The notes: a model not told the origin generated them from the letters alone. DNA of 64,000 nt from Trichocoleus sp. FACHB-46 (GCF_014695385.1 NZ_JACJOD010000013.1:62001-126000); one strand, 5' to 3'. Counted from the first letter of the stretch, positions 35,997 to 44,921 are shown. Translations and numbers: made by a program.

Positions 35997-38291
35997 TTAA
36001 TTCTCTATTGTGGCTTTGATATTAGCTTCTTCGTAATTTATTTGAAATAAGCGATTGCGGCCTTGAGCTTTAGCTCGGTAAAGACCTTGATCCGCGGCTG
36101 CAATTAAAGTTGCAGCAGAAGACTGGCCCTGGGGAATTGTTGTGGCGACACCGAGGCTAAGCGTTACGAATCCAGTAACTTGAGAACTAATGTGCAGCAG
36201 TTGCAAAGTTTTGATCTTGGCCTGGATTTCGGTCGCGACTGCGGCAGCACCCACCGCATCCGTATTCGGTAGGATGATGGCAAATTCTTCACCCCCGTAA
36301 CGAGCCACTAGATCCGCAGGTCGCTTTACAGCTTGGGCGATCGCTTGGGCAACTTGTCTTAAAGCATCATCCCCAGCTAAGTGCCCGTAGGTGTCGTTAT
36401 ACAACTTGAAGCAATCTACATCGCACAGAATCAAAGACAAAGTAGCTTGCTCACGCGCTAATCGCTGCCATTCCTGAGCTAAATACTCATCAAAGCAGCG
36501 ACGATTTGCCACTTGAGTCAAGCCATCTGAGGACGCGAGGCGCTGTAGCTCCTGGTTGGCTTGTTGCAGTTGTTGATAAAGTTCCGACTGCTGAATCGCG
36601 ATCGCGGCTTGACCCGCCAACTGGCTGAATAGATTCATCTCAGAAGCTTTCCAGCTTCTAGGACCGCTACACTGATGGGCGATCATTAGCCCCCACAGCT
36701 TCTCCTGCTGCAAAATTGGCACCACTAAATTAGCCCGAATTTGCAACTGCTGTAGTAGCTCCACATGGCATGGAGTCAGCTCTGCGGCGTGAATATCTTC
36801 AATTGCTTTAGTTCGTCCTTGCTTATATTCACAAGCGTGATTGGATTGGAAGCAAGTATCTATGACATTCAGCCCCAATATAGGTAGCCATCCCTCGGCT
36901 ACAGACTCTACCACCACAACCCCACTCCAGTCGGACGCAAAGCGGTAAAGGACAACCCGATCTACCTGAAACAGCTGTCGAACTTCTGCCGCTGTGGTTT
37001 GCAGAATTTCATTTAAGTCTAGAGATTGCCGAATGCGCTGAGTTACAGCAGCCACAATTCGCTCCGACTCACTTTGCTGGTCAATTTGCGCCTGTAAGTC
37101 GTAGTTTGCTAGCGGTTGGCTGCCTACCTGCTGAGCCTGACTACTTGCGTCCGGCAGGTTGTCACTAAGTTGATTTAAAGTCGGTGGCGCGATCGCAGTT
37201 AAGCAAGGCGTCGTAGCGGCGGGCAAAGCCCCTGGTTTGGCAATCAAGTATCCTTGGGCAAAAGTGGCACCGCGCTGCCGCAGCCAGTCCAGCTCCCCAA
37301 TGCACTCAATGCCTTCAGCCACGGTCTGAATATTTAACTGCTGCGTAATTTCCAAAATCTTTTCTGTGATTAGACCTTTATAGGGGTCTTGATGCACATC
37401 TCGAACCAGGCCCATATCCAATTTGAGGAAGTCTGGACGTAATTGATGCAATAAATTAAGGCTAGAGTAGCCAGAGCCTAAATCATCCAGCGCGATCAGA
37501 AACCCTGCATCTCGGTAGTATTTCAAAATTGATTTGAGATGATCCAAATCCTGAGGGCGATCGGACTCAATTACTTCAAACACCACATGCTCATGGGGAA
37601 TGCCTGCCTCATCAATGGCATCTACGGTACTCCGTAGGCAGGAAACTGGGTCATACAACGCCGTGGGGGAAAAATTGATAAAGATGTGGCTGGAGATTTG
37701 ATGCCGACTGGCAGCAGCGATCGCGCTTAAACGAGCCAGTCGATCCACTTGGGGCAGCAGTCCCGCTTCTGTAGCCAAATCCAAAATGGCACCTGGCATA
37801 ATCAAACGATCCTGCTCGTCAAACCCCCGCAATAGCGCTTCGTGAGCATAAATCCGAGAGGTGTCTGCCATGTGAACAATCGGCTGAAAAAAGCTAGTGA
37901 AGCGTTTAGCCGCCAGCATCTCTACCAGCCAATCAGATTGGGTGAACTTGATGAAGCGTTGCAACGAGGTAATATCGCTAAAGTCATGAATTCGGGGCTG
38001 GATATTACCTCGAACAAACAACACTTGAGTAGATTCCAACTCTCGCGGAGTCAGCAACTCGCCGATATTTTTGGCTAACTCCTGGGTTTGTCCAGGTGCA
38101 CAAGCAATACTCAGGCCATGCCGCTCTGGCATCAGATCGCAGCTGAAGTTTGCTGTCTGCAAGTAAGGCACGATTTTTTTTAGGGTGTGCGGTACAGGCA
38201 GCCACAGAAACAATCTGCCAGCCTCTGCTGCACCACAGGGCGAGAGGTTGTAGCAAGCACAGGATTTCGGACCAGCATTAGCTTGGCTCAC
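35997..38291 (-). CDS. EAL-GAF-GGDEF protein with cyanobacteriochrome-type GAF
   Basis: 764 residues, cytoplasmic. A Cys-containing N-terminal domain (1 to about 115, with C-A-C and C-G-A near the start) precedes an EAL phosphodiesterase domain (about 120-355): E-A-L-L-R-G, I-N-F-S-P, F-E-V-I-E-S, A-L-D-D-L-G-S-G-Y-S-S, L-K-L-D and V-A-E-G-I-E, so catalytic residues look intact. A GAF domain (about 425-575) has D478-T-C480-F and C508-H509, the two cysteines of DXCF cyanobacteriochromes 28 residues apart. The GGDEF domain (about 595-750) carries intact G-G-E-E-F near 665. The protein can thus in principle both make and degrade cyclic di-GMP under light control. Unusual order: most hybrids run GAF-GGDEF-EAL. 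Confidence 0.93.
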   Translation of the reverse strand: MSQANAGPKSCACYNLSPCGAAEAGRLFLWLPVPHTLKKIVPYLQTANFSCDLMPERHGLSIACAPGQTQELAKNIGELLTPRELESTQVLFVRGNIQPRIHDFSDITSLQRFIKFTQSDWLVEMLAAKRFTSFFQPIVHMADTSRIYAHEALLRGFDEQDRLIMPGAILDLATEAGLLPQVDRLARLSAIAAASRHQISSHIFINFSPTALYDPVSCLRSTVDAIDEAGIPHEHVVFEVIESDRPQDLDHLKSILKYYRDAGFLIALDDLGSGYSSLNLLHQLRPDFLKLDMGLVRDVHQDPYKGLITEKILEITQQLNIQTVAEGIECIGELDWLRQRGATFAQGYLIAKPGALPAATTPCLTAIAPPTLNQLSDNLPDASSQAQQVGSQPLANYDLQAQIDQQSESERIVAAVTQRIRQSLDLNEILQTTAAEVRQLFQVDRVVLYRFASDWSGVVVVESVAEGWLPILGLNVIDTCFQSNHACEYKQGRTKAIEDIHAAELTPCHVELLQQLQIRANLVVPILQQEKLWGLMIAHQCSGPRSWKASEMNLFSQLAGQAAIAIQQSELYQQLQQANQELQRLASSDGLTQVANRRCFDEYLAQEWQRLAREQATLSLILCDVDCFKLYNDTYGHLAGDDALRQVAQAIAQAVKRPADLVARYGGEEFAIILPNTDAVGAAAVATEIQAKIKTLQLLHISSQVTGFVTLSLGVATTIPQGQSSAATLIAAADQGLYRAKAQGRNRLFQINYEEANIKATIEN

Positions 38292-38467
38292 AACTCGCCT
38301 ACCTTGATAAAACAGCTTTAATTAGTAATTCCCAGCCAAAATCACGAGAGCCCGAAATATTATCAGGAGTTTTCAAAGAATTATTAAAGATCTCTCTTTA
38401 GGCATAAAAGCGGGCAGACCCAAAGCCAGAATCAGTCGAGCTTAGACTTTTATCTATTATCTAACTT

Positions 38468-39112
38468 TTAATCGTTTGGTAGCGGCGGGCGGAAGCAAAG
38501 GTAAGCCAGTGGCCCAAATAGCGGAATTAAAGCCACAGTCCAAAACAAGCCTGGTTCTTTTAAACCTCGACGGGCCATGTCGTCTCCTAGCAAGGTCGGC
38601 CACAACAGACCGAAAAGGCAAAACGCCAAACTCATTAGGTGAATGAAGCGGCTGGTTTGAAACTCCTGCACAAACCCACCCCAATCACCCAATAGAATGC
38701 CATAGGCGATAAAGGCGATCGTGCTTGTGCTGATCAACCAACCAGTGCGGCGTGAATCCCAAAAATTGAGCCAGCCATCTTTAGGCCCCGAAAAATGTTG
38801 GTTCGGCTCTCGTAACGCCAAATAAGGAATTAAACCCAATACTCCGGTGCCCAGAGAACCTAGGACAAACGGCCAAGCAGGAAGCTTTTGCATACGGCCA
38901 TCGGCAAATATGAGGCAGCTATAGATCATCACCCACATGCCAATCAGACTGAACACTGCCACGACCCAAGCGTTCAGATCTGTCCAGTTTCCCGCCAAGA
39001 AGTTTTGTAAGCGGCCTACGTCAGGCTGCCAGGGGGGAGCTAGGAACACAGCATAGGCAATAAAGCCAATCCAGAGCAGCCACAATCCGACTTTTCTGAT
39101 CATTGCTTTCAC
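38468..39112 (-). CDS. Polytopic membrane protein, unknown
   Basis: 214 residues with about six hydrophobic segments. Notable stretches are F-L-A-P-P-W-Q-P, L-G-L-I-P-Y-L-A-L-R-E-P and P-L-F-G-P-L-A-Y-L-C-F-R-P-P near the C-terminus. It looks like a conserved cyanobacterial thylakoid or plasma membrane protein but I cannot name the family. A 29-residue single-helix protein is encoded just upstream on the same strand. Confidence 0.75.
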   Translation of the reverse strand: MKAMIRKVGLWLLWIGFIAYAVFLAPPWQPDVGRLQNFLAGNWTDLNAWVVAVFSLIGMWVMIYSCLIFADGRMQKLPAWPFVLGSLGTGVLGLIPYLALREPNQHFSGPKDGWLNFWDSRRTGWLISTSTIAFIAYGILLGDWGGFVQEFQTSRFIHLMSLAFCLFGLLWPTLLGDDMARRGLKEPGLFWTVALIPLFGPLAYLCFRPPLPND

Positions 39113-39141
39113 ATCACGATTCAGCCAACCGCTCGATCAGG

Positions 39142-39231
39142 TTATTTAGGAGCGTCACTCTTACCTGCCTGTCTAGCAAACAGATAAACCGCGCCCCAAG
39201 CGAGCAGCACAATGATTAGTAAATAACTCAT
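39142..39231 (-). CDS. Single-helix 29-residue membrane protein
   Basis: ATG 39231 follows GGGGAAAATAA, a good ribosome binding site. The product is M-S-Y-L-L-I-I-V-L-L-A-W-G-A-V-Y-L-F then R-Q-A-G-K-S-D-A-P-K: one membrane helix and a short basic/polar tail, the layout of small photosynthetic or membrane-complex subunits. It matches no known Psb or Pet peptide I can recall. It ends 29 bases before the 214-residue membrane protein and is probably co-transcribed. Confidence 0.45.
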   Translation of the reverse strand: MSYLLIIVLLAWGAVYLFARQAGKSDAPK

Positions 39232-39344
39232 TTATTTTCCCCATTCTGATCACAGCGTAGATAAATCCAAGCGGGCGTCCCTCTTTCCTAAGGCAGGTCA
39301 CTCAGCGGTATCCTCAGCCGTGGTCCAGCTCGTAGCAACTAGAA

Positions 39345-40040
39345 CTAAGAACCAGGGGCGATCGCTTTATCCCGTCGTCTACCCTGCGAATATTGGCGCA
39401 ACCGTTGTTTGGCAATGATCTTGACTCGCCGCCTAAATTCCTCAAACTGCTGTGGGTTGGGTTGTGTTTTTTGCCAAGCCTCTCGTGCCATCAAGCGCTC
39501 CGACCAAGCTTTTAGGGCTGGGTAATCTACTAAGTCAACTTGCACATAAGGCAACAGAGACACCACAACTCCTGCGACAACATCGCCTAAAGTCAATTGG
39601 TCGCTGCCAAAGTAAGGGCGATCGCCCAACAACTCGTTAAGAAAACCCAACCCCTGCGCCACTTGAAGTTGAATTCGTTCGAGCTGCTTTGAGTTTTCGG
39701 GCTGCACCACCAATCCAAACACTGCTGGCCCCAATTCGTTCGTCGTCACCATCTGGGCCATCCGTACTGTGGCGATCGCCTGCGGATCAGTTGGCATCAG
39801 AGCAGATTGAGGGTATTTAGCTTCTAGGTAATCCAGAATTGCCAAAGATTCCAAAACTCTCACCCCTTCATCTACGACTACAGGAATGTGATGAAAAGGA
39901 TTAATCGCGGCAAACTCCGGTTGGAATTGGTCTCCATTCAACTGCATCAGCACAGGTTCAAATGGAATCTGTTTTTCTAACAGCGTCAACCAGACTCGAC
40001 GCGCATTAGGTGAGAGGGGAGCATAGTAGAACTTCAGCAT
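39345..40040 (-). CDS. Glutathione S-transferase family protein
   Basis: 231 residues from ATG 40040; the longer frame from 40112 runs through the TetR-type palindrome and is rejected. Thioredoxin-like N-terminal domain: F-Y-Y-A-P-L-S-P-N-A-R-R, cis-Pro loop H-I-P-V-V, and glutathione-binding E-S-L-A-I-L-D-Y-L. Helical C-terminal domain with L-T-L-G-D-V-V-A-G. Likely detoxifies electrophiles or reactive compounds. It lies downstream of a TetR gene, with an operator-like palindrome between them. Confidence 0.88.
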   Translation of the reverse strand: MLKFYYAPLSPNARRVWLTLLEKQIPFEPVLMQLNGDQFQPEFAAINPFHHIPVVVDEGVRVLESLAILDYLEAKYPQSALMPTDPQAIATVRMAQMVTTNELGPAVFGLVVQPENSKQLERIQLQVAQGLGFLNELLGDRPYFGSDQLTLGDVVAGVVVSLLPYVQVDLVDYPALKAWSERLMAREAWQKTQPNPQQFEEFRRRVKIIAKQRLRQYSQGRRRDKAIAPGS

Positions 40041-40065
40041 TAAAAACTCCGAGAAGGACGAATTC

Positions 40066-40079
40066 CGACCGATCGGTCT
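40066..40079. promoter_or_regulatory. Palindromic TetR-type operator upstream of GST gene
   Basis: The core GACCGATCGGTC (40067-40078) is a perfect palindrome located between the tetR stop and the GST ATG. The same ACCGATCGGT core recurs just upstream of the tetR start, as expected for one repressor controlling both genes. Confidence 0.65.
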
Positions 40080-40115
40080 GTAGAACTTCAAAAAAATAAC
40101 CCTTCGTTTCATCCG

Positions 40116-40718
40116 CTAAATTGATGGTGGTGGCAAGCGATCGCAAAGGTAATCATTTAGATGCGCGATCGCTCGCTCCAAATGCACCGGATCGTCATAG
40201 AGCTTGCTCATCATTAGGGCTCCTTCCAAGGTAGAAATCATCACCGTTGCTACGGTATCCGCCTCAACCGTAGGCCGAATTTCACCCCTGGCAATTCCCC
40301 GCTCCACAGTGCGTCGAATCGAATTGCGTAAGGTATTCATCGCTGCTTGAGCGCGATCGCGCAACGCAGGATTGGCATCATCACTCTCGATCGCCGTATT
40401 GAGAATTGGGCAACCTCCCGCGATCGGCGGGTCTTCGATAAAACTGTAAAAGACACCCAAAATCGCTTGCAGCCGTTCTATAGCATGCTGCTTTGTCGCT
40501 AGAGCAATGCGAAGCCGTTCTTGGCATCTCTGAAAAGCAAAGTCAAAAGCCTCTAAAGCTAGAGCCTGCTTACTCGTGAAATGGTTGTAAATCCCTCCTT
40601 TTTGTAACCCTGTCGCCTGCATAATGTCCGACATCGACGAACCCGCGTAGCCCTGCTGATTAAACAGAGTCGCCGCCTCTTGCAGGATCTTGGCTCTAGT
40701 TTCGTCAGCCTTAGCCAT
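40116..40718 (-). CDS. TetR/AcrR-family repressor, NemR/AcuR-like
   Basis: 200 residues. Helix-turn-helix at residues about 5-55: T-R-A-K-I-L-Q-E-A-A, M-S-D-I-M-Q-A-T-G and K-G-G-I-Y-N-H-F. The ligand domain contains I-A-G-G-C-P-I-L-N, whose Cys sits where redox or electrophile-sensing relatives carry a reactive Cys. With a GST downstream and shared palindromes, it probably senses an electrophile and derepresses the GST and itself. Confidence 0.9.
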   Translation of the reverse strand: MAKADETRAKILQEAATLFNQQGYAGSSMSDIMQATGLQKGGIYNHFTSKQALALEAFDFAFQRCQERLRIALATKQHAIERLQAILGVFYSFIEDPPIAGGCPILNTAIESDDANPALRDRAQAAMNTLRNSIRRTVERGIARGEIRPTVEADTVATVMISTLEGALMMSKLYDDPVHLERAIAHLNDYLCDRLPPPSI

Positions 40719-40734
40719 ACAGCAGTCCTCAAAA

Positions 40735-40750
40735 AGAACCGATCGGTCTT
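40735..40750. promoter_or_regulatory. Palindromic TetR-type operator upstream of tetR
   Basis: AACCGATCGGTCTT with core ACCGATCGGT (40738-40747) lies 20 bases before the tetR ATG and matches the site in front of the GST gene, indicating autoregulation. Confidence 0.65.
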
Positions 40751-40938
40751 TTTAAGAGTACAACAACCCCATCACTAATACAAATCAACCTAATGCACCA
40801 AACATTGTGCCCCTTTTGGAGGGAGTCTGAGGGATGCAACCGTCTCTCAGCACGGGCTTGGGGGCAAGCGCCCCCGAAGGCTCGGTTCTGCAAAATCTAA
40901 CGGTATGCAGCACCAACCAAGCCAAAGACTCAACCTAT

Positions 40939-41190
40939 TTAGCCACCTTGAGCTTCCTGCTGTTCCAGCTTCTCCTTCGAGTCACCCCAATAGGCGCTAT
41001 AGGTCCACTCCTCGCTATTCCCCTTGTCCTCCATAGACCAGCGGTAAATAGCTGACTTTGGGTTCACTCCAATCTCCAAGAGCTTAGCGCCCATGTAGTA
41101 TTCCATCTGGCGCTTCGTCATATCCTTCCAAGCCTCGGCTCTGTTCTTCTCCAGGGTCTTGGCCATATGAGCTTGCGTATGCTTTGCCAT
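40939..41190 (-). CDS. Small basic/acidic hypothetical protein
   Basis: 83 residues from ATG 41190 (K-H-T-Q-A-H-M-A-K-T-L-E-K), charged and helical at the start, then Y-Y-M-G-A-K-L-L-E-I-G-V-N-P and W-T-Y-S-A-Y-W-G-D. No membrane segment. The pattern looks conserved among cyanobacteria but unnamed. Starts 29 bases downstream of the pcrA-like helicase stop on the same strand, so co-transcription is possible. Confidence 0.65.
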   Translation of the reverse strand: MAKHTQAHMAKTLEKNRAEAWKDMTKRQMEYYMGAKLLEIGVNPKSAIYRWSMEDKGNSEEWTYSAYWGDSKEKLEQQEAQGG

Positions 41191-41219
41191 CCTATTTAGG
41201 TGCCTCCGATTGAATTGAA

Positions 41220-43577
41220 TTATTCTACGCGCTGCAACACTGTGACCTTTGGGTCAATAATTTTCTGGCCTAAACCTGGAAACTTAATGGCGAGGCAGAT
41301 TTTGTCCCCTTTGCCAAAGATGTGTGTGACTTGGCCCACGCCGAAAGCTTTATGCACAATGCGATCGCCCACAGTCCAGTCATCTTCATGGCTATTGGGC
41401 CGAGCGGAGCCGACAGCAACGCCTTCGCGTTTAGCCGCAGCAATTCCCTGAGTCATCCGTGTGGGGATGGCCGTAGCAACGTTGCTGGTAAGCAATTCTC
41501 TAGGCAACTCAGCTAGAAATAGCGAGGGGCTAGCAGGTTCGCGTGAACCATAGAGGCGACGTTCCCGCGCGTGGCTGATGAACAACCGCTCTTGGGCACG
41601 AGTGATGCCGACGTAGCAAAGCCGCCGTTCCTCTTCTAAAGCAGTCGGGTCTTCGAGCGATCGGAAGTTGGGGAACAAGCCTTGCTCTAAACCCACCAGA
41701 AACACGACCGGAAACTCTAGTCCCTTTGAGGAATGCAGCGTCATTAGGGAAACGCGGGCGTCATCTTCTTTTAGGTCATCCAAGTCAGAGGCAAGAGAGG
41801 CGTTGGCTAGGAAACCTGACAAGCTTTTGTCTTCGTTGTCTTCCTCAAATTGCCGCACCGCGTTGTAAAGCTCTTGGACGTTTTGCACGCGATCGAGAGC
41901 TTCATCTGTGCCCTGGTTCTGCAAGTCTTGGATATAGCCAGAGTCTTCGAGTACCCCTTGGACAATTTCTGTGGCAGGGATGGTTTCTAGTTTTTCTCGC
42001 CAAGTTTGGATGATGTTGGCAAAGTTGAGTACGCCTTTTGCAGAGCGCCCCGCCAAAGTTTTAACCGAAGTGTCGTCTTGCAAGATTTCCCAGAGCGGTA
42101 CACCCAGTTGTTGCGCCGCATTAGTTAGCGAGTCGATCGTGGTTTTGCCCACGCCACGCCGGGGGGTGTTGATCACGCGCAGCAAACTAACGGTGTCGGC
42201 GGGATTGGCGATCGCTCTCAAGTAAGCCAAGACATCTTTAATTTCTCTGCGATCGTAGAACTTGAGACCACCCACGACTTTATAGGGCACTCCCCAACGC
42301 ACTAACGATTCCTCAAAGGCGCGGGATTGGGCATTGGTGCGGTAGAGAATGGCAAAACAGCCCCAATTAAGTTCGGGGTTCTGGCGTTCTAGGGTGCGGA
42401 TTTGGTGAACCGCAAACTCGGCTTCAGCCGTTTCATCATCAGAGCGGTGACAGAAAATGGTTTCGCCACTACCGCGAGTCGGCTTCAGGACTTTGTCGAT
42501 CCGCTCCGTGTTGTTCTCAATCAGTTCGTTCGCGGCTTGGAGAATGTTTTCGGTGGAGCGGTAATTCTCCTCCAGCTTCACCATCGTCCGAGTGTCGTCG
42601 TCGGGGAGGCGATCGCCGAAGTCATCCTGAAAGCCCATCAAGATTTTGAAGTCAGCTTTGCGGAAAGAATAGATCGACTGATCCGCATCCCCCACGACAA
42701 AAATCGAGCGGTAATCCCAGCTCTTAAAGTCGCGTGACTCTGCGCCGTTCGTTACAAGTAATCGCACTAAATCGTACTGGGTGCGGTTGGTGTCTTGGTA
42801 CTCATCCACCAAAATGTGGCGAAACCGCTTGTGCCAGTAAGCTAGCACCTGCTCATTCTGCTTAAAGAGTTGCACGGGCAGCAAAATCAGGTCGTCAAAG
42901 TCTAGGGCGTTGTTGGCGGCTAGGGCATCTTGATAGCAGCTATAGACATTAGCAATCACCCGACCTCTAAAGTTGGGCTGCTGTTGCTCCAATTCCTGCG
43001 GCGACAAGCCTTCATTTTTGGCGTTGCTAATGGCGTAGCGCACCGATCGCGGATCGAACTTTTTGTCATCCAAGTTCAACTTGTTTTGGACAATATCTTT
43101 GACTAAGCTCTGGGCGTCCGATTCATCAAAGATCGAGAAGTTCTTCGTCCACTGACGACCATTACTGTCTTGATACTTATCTACGTCAAACCGCAAAATG
43201 CGGCAACACAACGCATGGAAGGTGCCAATCCACAATTCTTTGGTGATGTTTTTGTAGACCCGCGATCGCAGTTGCTTCTGTTCGTAAGGTGCGAGCAAAT
43301 GAAAGGGCTTGCTAAATTCATCCAGGGCTTGCCGCTCGGCAAACAAGCGCTCAATCCGCTCTTTCATTTCCTTGGCGGCTTTGTTGGTAAAAGTCACGGC
43401 CAGGATGCTTTCTGGGTCTACTCGGTGGGTCAGCACCAGATTGGCAATCCGGTAGGTCAGGGCGCGAGTCTTGCCTGATCCTGCTCCCGCTACCACCAAA
43501 AGCGGCCCGCAGAAATGTTCCACGGCTTGTCTTTGAGAGGGGTTGAGATGGCCGAGAAAGTCAGTGGTGGCGGTCAT
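41220..43577 (-). CDS. pcrA: ATP-dependent DNA helicase, PcrA/UvrD type
   Basis: 785 residues of SF1A helicase, 3'-5' translocation in excision repair and replication. Motifs in order: Q-motif L-N-P-S-Q-R-Q-A-V, Walker A A-G-A-G-S-G-K-T-R, Ia A-V-T-F-T-N-K-A-A-K-E-M, II V-D-E-Y-Q-D-T-N, III G-D-A-D-Q-S-I-Y-S-F-R, IV Y-R-T-N-A-Q-S-R, V M-T-L-H-S-S-K-G-L-E-F, VI Y-V-G-I-T-R-A. The C-terminal extension resembles the PcrA/UvrD RNA-polymerase-interacting region (V-G-D-R-I-V-H-K-A-F-G-V-G). Length is typical. Confidence 0.95.
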   Translation of the reverse strand: MTATTDFLGHLNPSQRQAVEHFCGPLLVVAGAGSGKTRALTYRIANLVLTHRVDPESILAVTFTNKAAKEMKERIERLFAERQALDEFSKPFHLLAPYEQKQLRSRVYKNITKELWIGTFHALCCRILRFDVDKYQDSNGRQWTKNFSIFDESDAQSLVKDIVQNKLNLDDKKFDPRSVRYAISNAKNEGLSPQELEQQQPNFRGRVIANVYSCYQDALAANNALDFDDLILLPVQLFKQNEQVLAYWHKRFRHILVDEYQDTNRTQYDLVRLLVTNGAESRDFKSWDYRSIFVVGDADQSIYSFRKADFKILMGFQDDFGDRLPDDDTRTMVKLEENYRSTENILQAANELIENNTERIDKVLKPTRGSGETIFCHRSDDETAEAEFAVHQIRTLERQNPELNWGCFAILYRTNAQSRAFEESLVRWGVPYKVVGGLKFYDRREIKDVLAYLRAIANPADTVSLLRVINTPRRGVGKTTIDSLTNAAQQLGVPLWEILQDDTSVKTLAGRSAKGVLNFANIIQTWREKLETIPATEIVQGVLEDSGYIQDLQNQGTDEALDRVQNVQELYNAVRQFEEDNEDKSLSGFLANASLASDLDDLKEDDARVSLMTLHSSKGLEFPVVFLVGLEQGLFPNFRSLEDPTALEEERRLCYVGITRAQERLFISHARERRLYGSREPASPSLFLAELPRELLTSNVATAIPTRMTQGIAAAKREGVAVGSARPNSHEDDWTVGDRIVHKAFGVGQVTHIFGKGDKICLAIKFPGLGQKIIDPKVTVLQRVE

Positions 43578-43766
43578 AAAACTCTAGGTGCGATCGCGAG
43601 CAGAGAACTCATTAAACTGGGTCAGGCAGCTTCAGAGCAAGCGTCATTTGTGTAGAGAGCAGGCTCCATTTCACATACTACAGGGTTGCTTGAAGATAGG
43701 GGCAGTGAGGTGAGGTGCGATCGCCGTCCTTCATCACTACGCCTATCCCCATTGCCAATTCTCGTT

Positions 43767-44693
43767 CTAGCCAGCCGCCAAAATTTCTGAGAGCGCTTGT
43801 TTCACCGTGGGATATTGATATTGCAAACCATCGGCGAGGGTGTGCTTTGGTAGAACCTGCTGACCTTCTAGGACAACCTTGGCTCCATCTCCCAGCAAAG
43901 CTTCCAAGGCAAAATCCGGGACTGGCAACCAGGAAGGACGGTTCAGCACCTCGCCTAATACATGGCAAAACTCAGCCATACGGACTGGGTTGGGAGCAGT
44001 GCCGTTATACACCCCTTGCATATTGGTTTGGGTCAGTGCTTGCAGAATTAGGCTGACCAAGTCTTCGCGGTGAATCCAAGAAAACCATTGCCGACCACTA
44101 CCAATCGGCCCGCCTGCAAACAGCTTGAACGGAGGTAGCATTTTGGCTAGTGCGCCTCCCATCCCCAAAACAATCCCAGTCCGCACAATCACCAAGCGGG
44201 TGCCGCTATCCTTAACTTTTTGGGCTTCCGCTTCCCAGGTTTGGCAAACTTGCGCCAAGAAATCTTTGCCAGCCGCACTGGTTTCGTCAAAGGTAGCGGT
44301 TTCACTCGTGCCGTAATAGCCCACTGCCGAAGCGTTGACTAACACGGTTGGTTTCGGGTTGGCTTGGTTGATCGCTGCCACGATGTTTTGGGTGCTAAGT
44401 TGGCGGCTGCTCAAAATCTCTTGTTTGCGGGATTCAGTCCATCTGCCGTCTGCGATCGCTTCCCCAGCCAAATTCACCACGCCATCACAACCTGCCACTG
44501 CCTGCTGCCAAGCGCCCGGAGTAGTAGGAGTGTAGGGAACAACTTCTACATTTGAGAAAACGGTGCGAGGAAACAACTGTTCGGCTCGCTCACGGCTACG
44601 GCTGAAAGCGACAATTTGATGGCCTTCCGCCTGTAAACGCTCGACTAGACGACTGCCGACAAAACCTGTGGCACCTGCGATCGCGACTTTCAT
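43767..44693 (-). CDS. TIGR01777-type SDR epimerase (YfcH/SulA-like)
   Basis: 308 residues. N-terminal NAD(P) Rossmann motif G-A-T-G-F-V-G-S-R-L, then N-L-A-G-E-A-I and the family's A-S-A-V-G-Y-Y-G motif, W-I-H-R-E-D-L-V-S-L-I and N-G-T-A-P-N-P-V-R. In plants and cyanobacteria the homologue (GC1/SulA-like) affects division site or plastid division; biochemical substrate unknown. ATG 44693 is well placed. Confidence 0.9.
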   Translation of the reverse strand: MKVAIAGATGFVGSRLVERLQAEGHQIVAFSRSRERAEQLFPRTVFSNVEVVPYTPTTPGAWQQAVAGCDGVVNLAGEAIADGRWTESRKQEILSSRQLSTQNIVAAINQANPKPTVLVNASAVGYYGTSETATFDETSAAGKDFLAQVCQTWEAEAQKVKDSGTRLVIVRTGIVLGMGGALAKMLPPFKLFAGGPIGSGRQWFSWIHREDLVSLILQALTQTNMQGVYNGTAPNPVRMAEFCHVLGEVLNRPSWLPVPDFALEALLGDGAKVVLEGQQVLPKHTLADGLQYQYPTVKQALSEILAAG

Positions 44694-44851
44694 ACTCTCT
44701 TCCGTTACTTAAAAATGCCTTCAAAAATTCTGGATTGAAGGAGACTGACCTGTTATGTAAAAAATCAAGGAAACTTAAAGCTCAGTATACAGAACGGAAG
44801 CTGGAGCCGTGGCTAAGGGCGCAACTGGCGATCGCACTCCGGGCCGTAGCA

Positions 44852-44886
44852 ATTAGATCCAAGCCAAGATCTAATCAAGATCTAAT
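44852..44886. repeat. Inverted and direct repeat upstream of phytol-kinase-like gene
   Basis: ATTAGATC (44852-44859) pairs with GATCTAAT (44868-44875), and the same GATCTAAT recurs 11 bases later (44879-44886), one helical turn away. It lies 36 bases before the TTG start and could be a protein-binding site. Confidence 0.4.
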
Positions 44887-44921
44887 AAAGTGAGAAAGCA
44901 CCTCTACCCTGTGTTCTCGCT

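Noticed and set aside
40041-40112. N-terminal extension of the GST gene
   Set aside because: The extension would include the palindromic operator and end next to the tetR stop; the GST fold starts at 40040.
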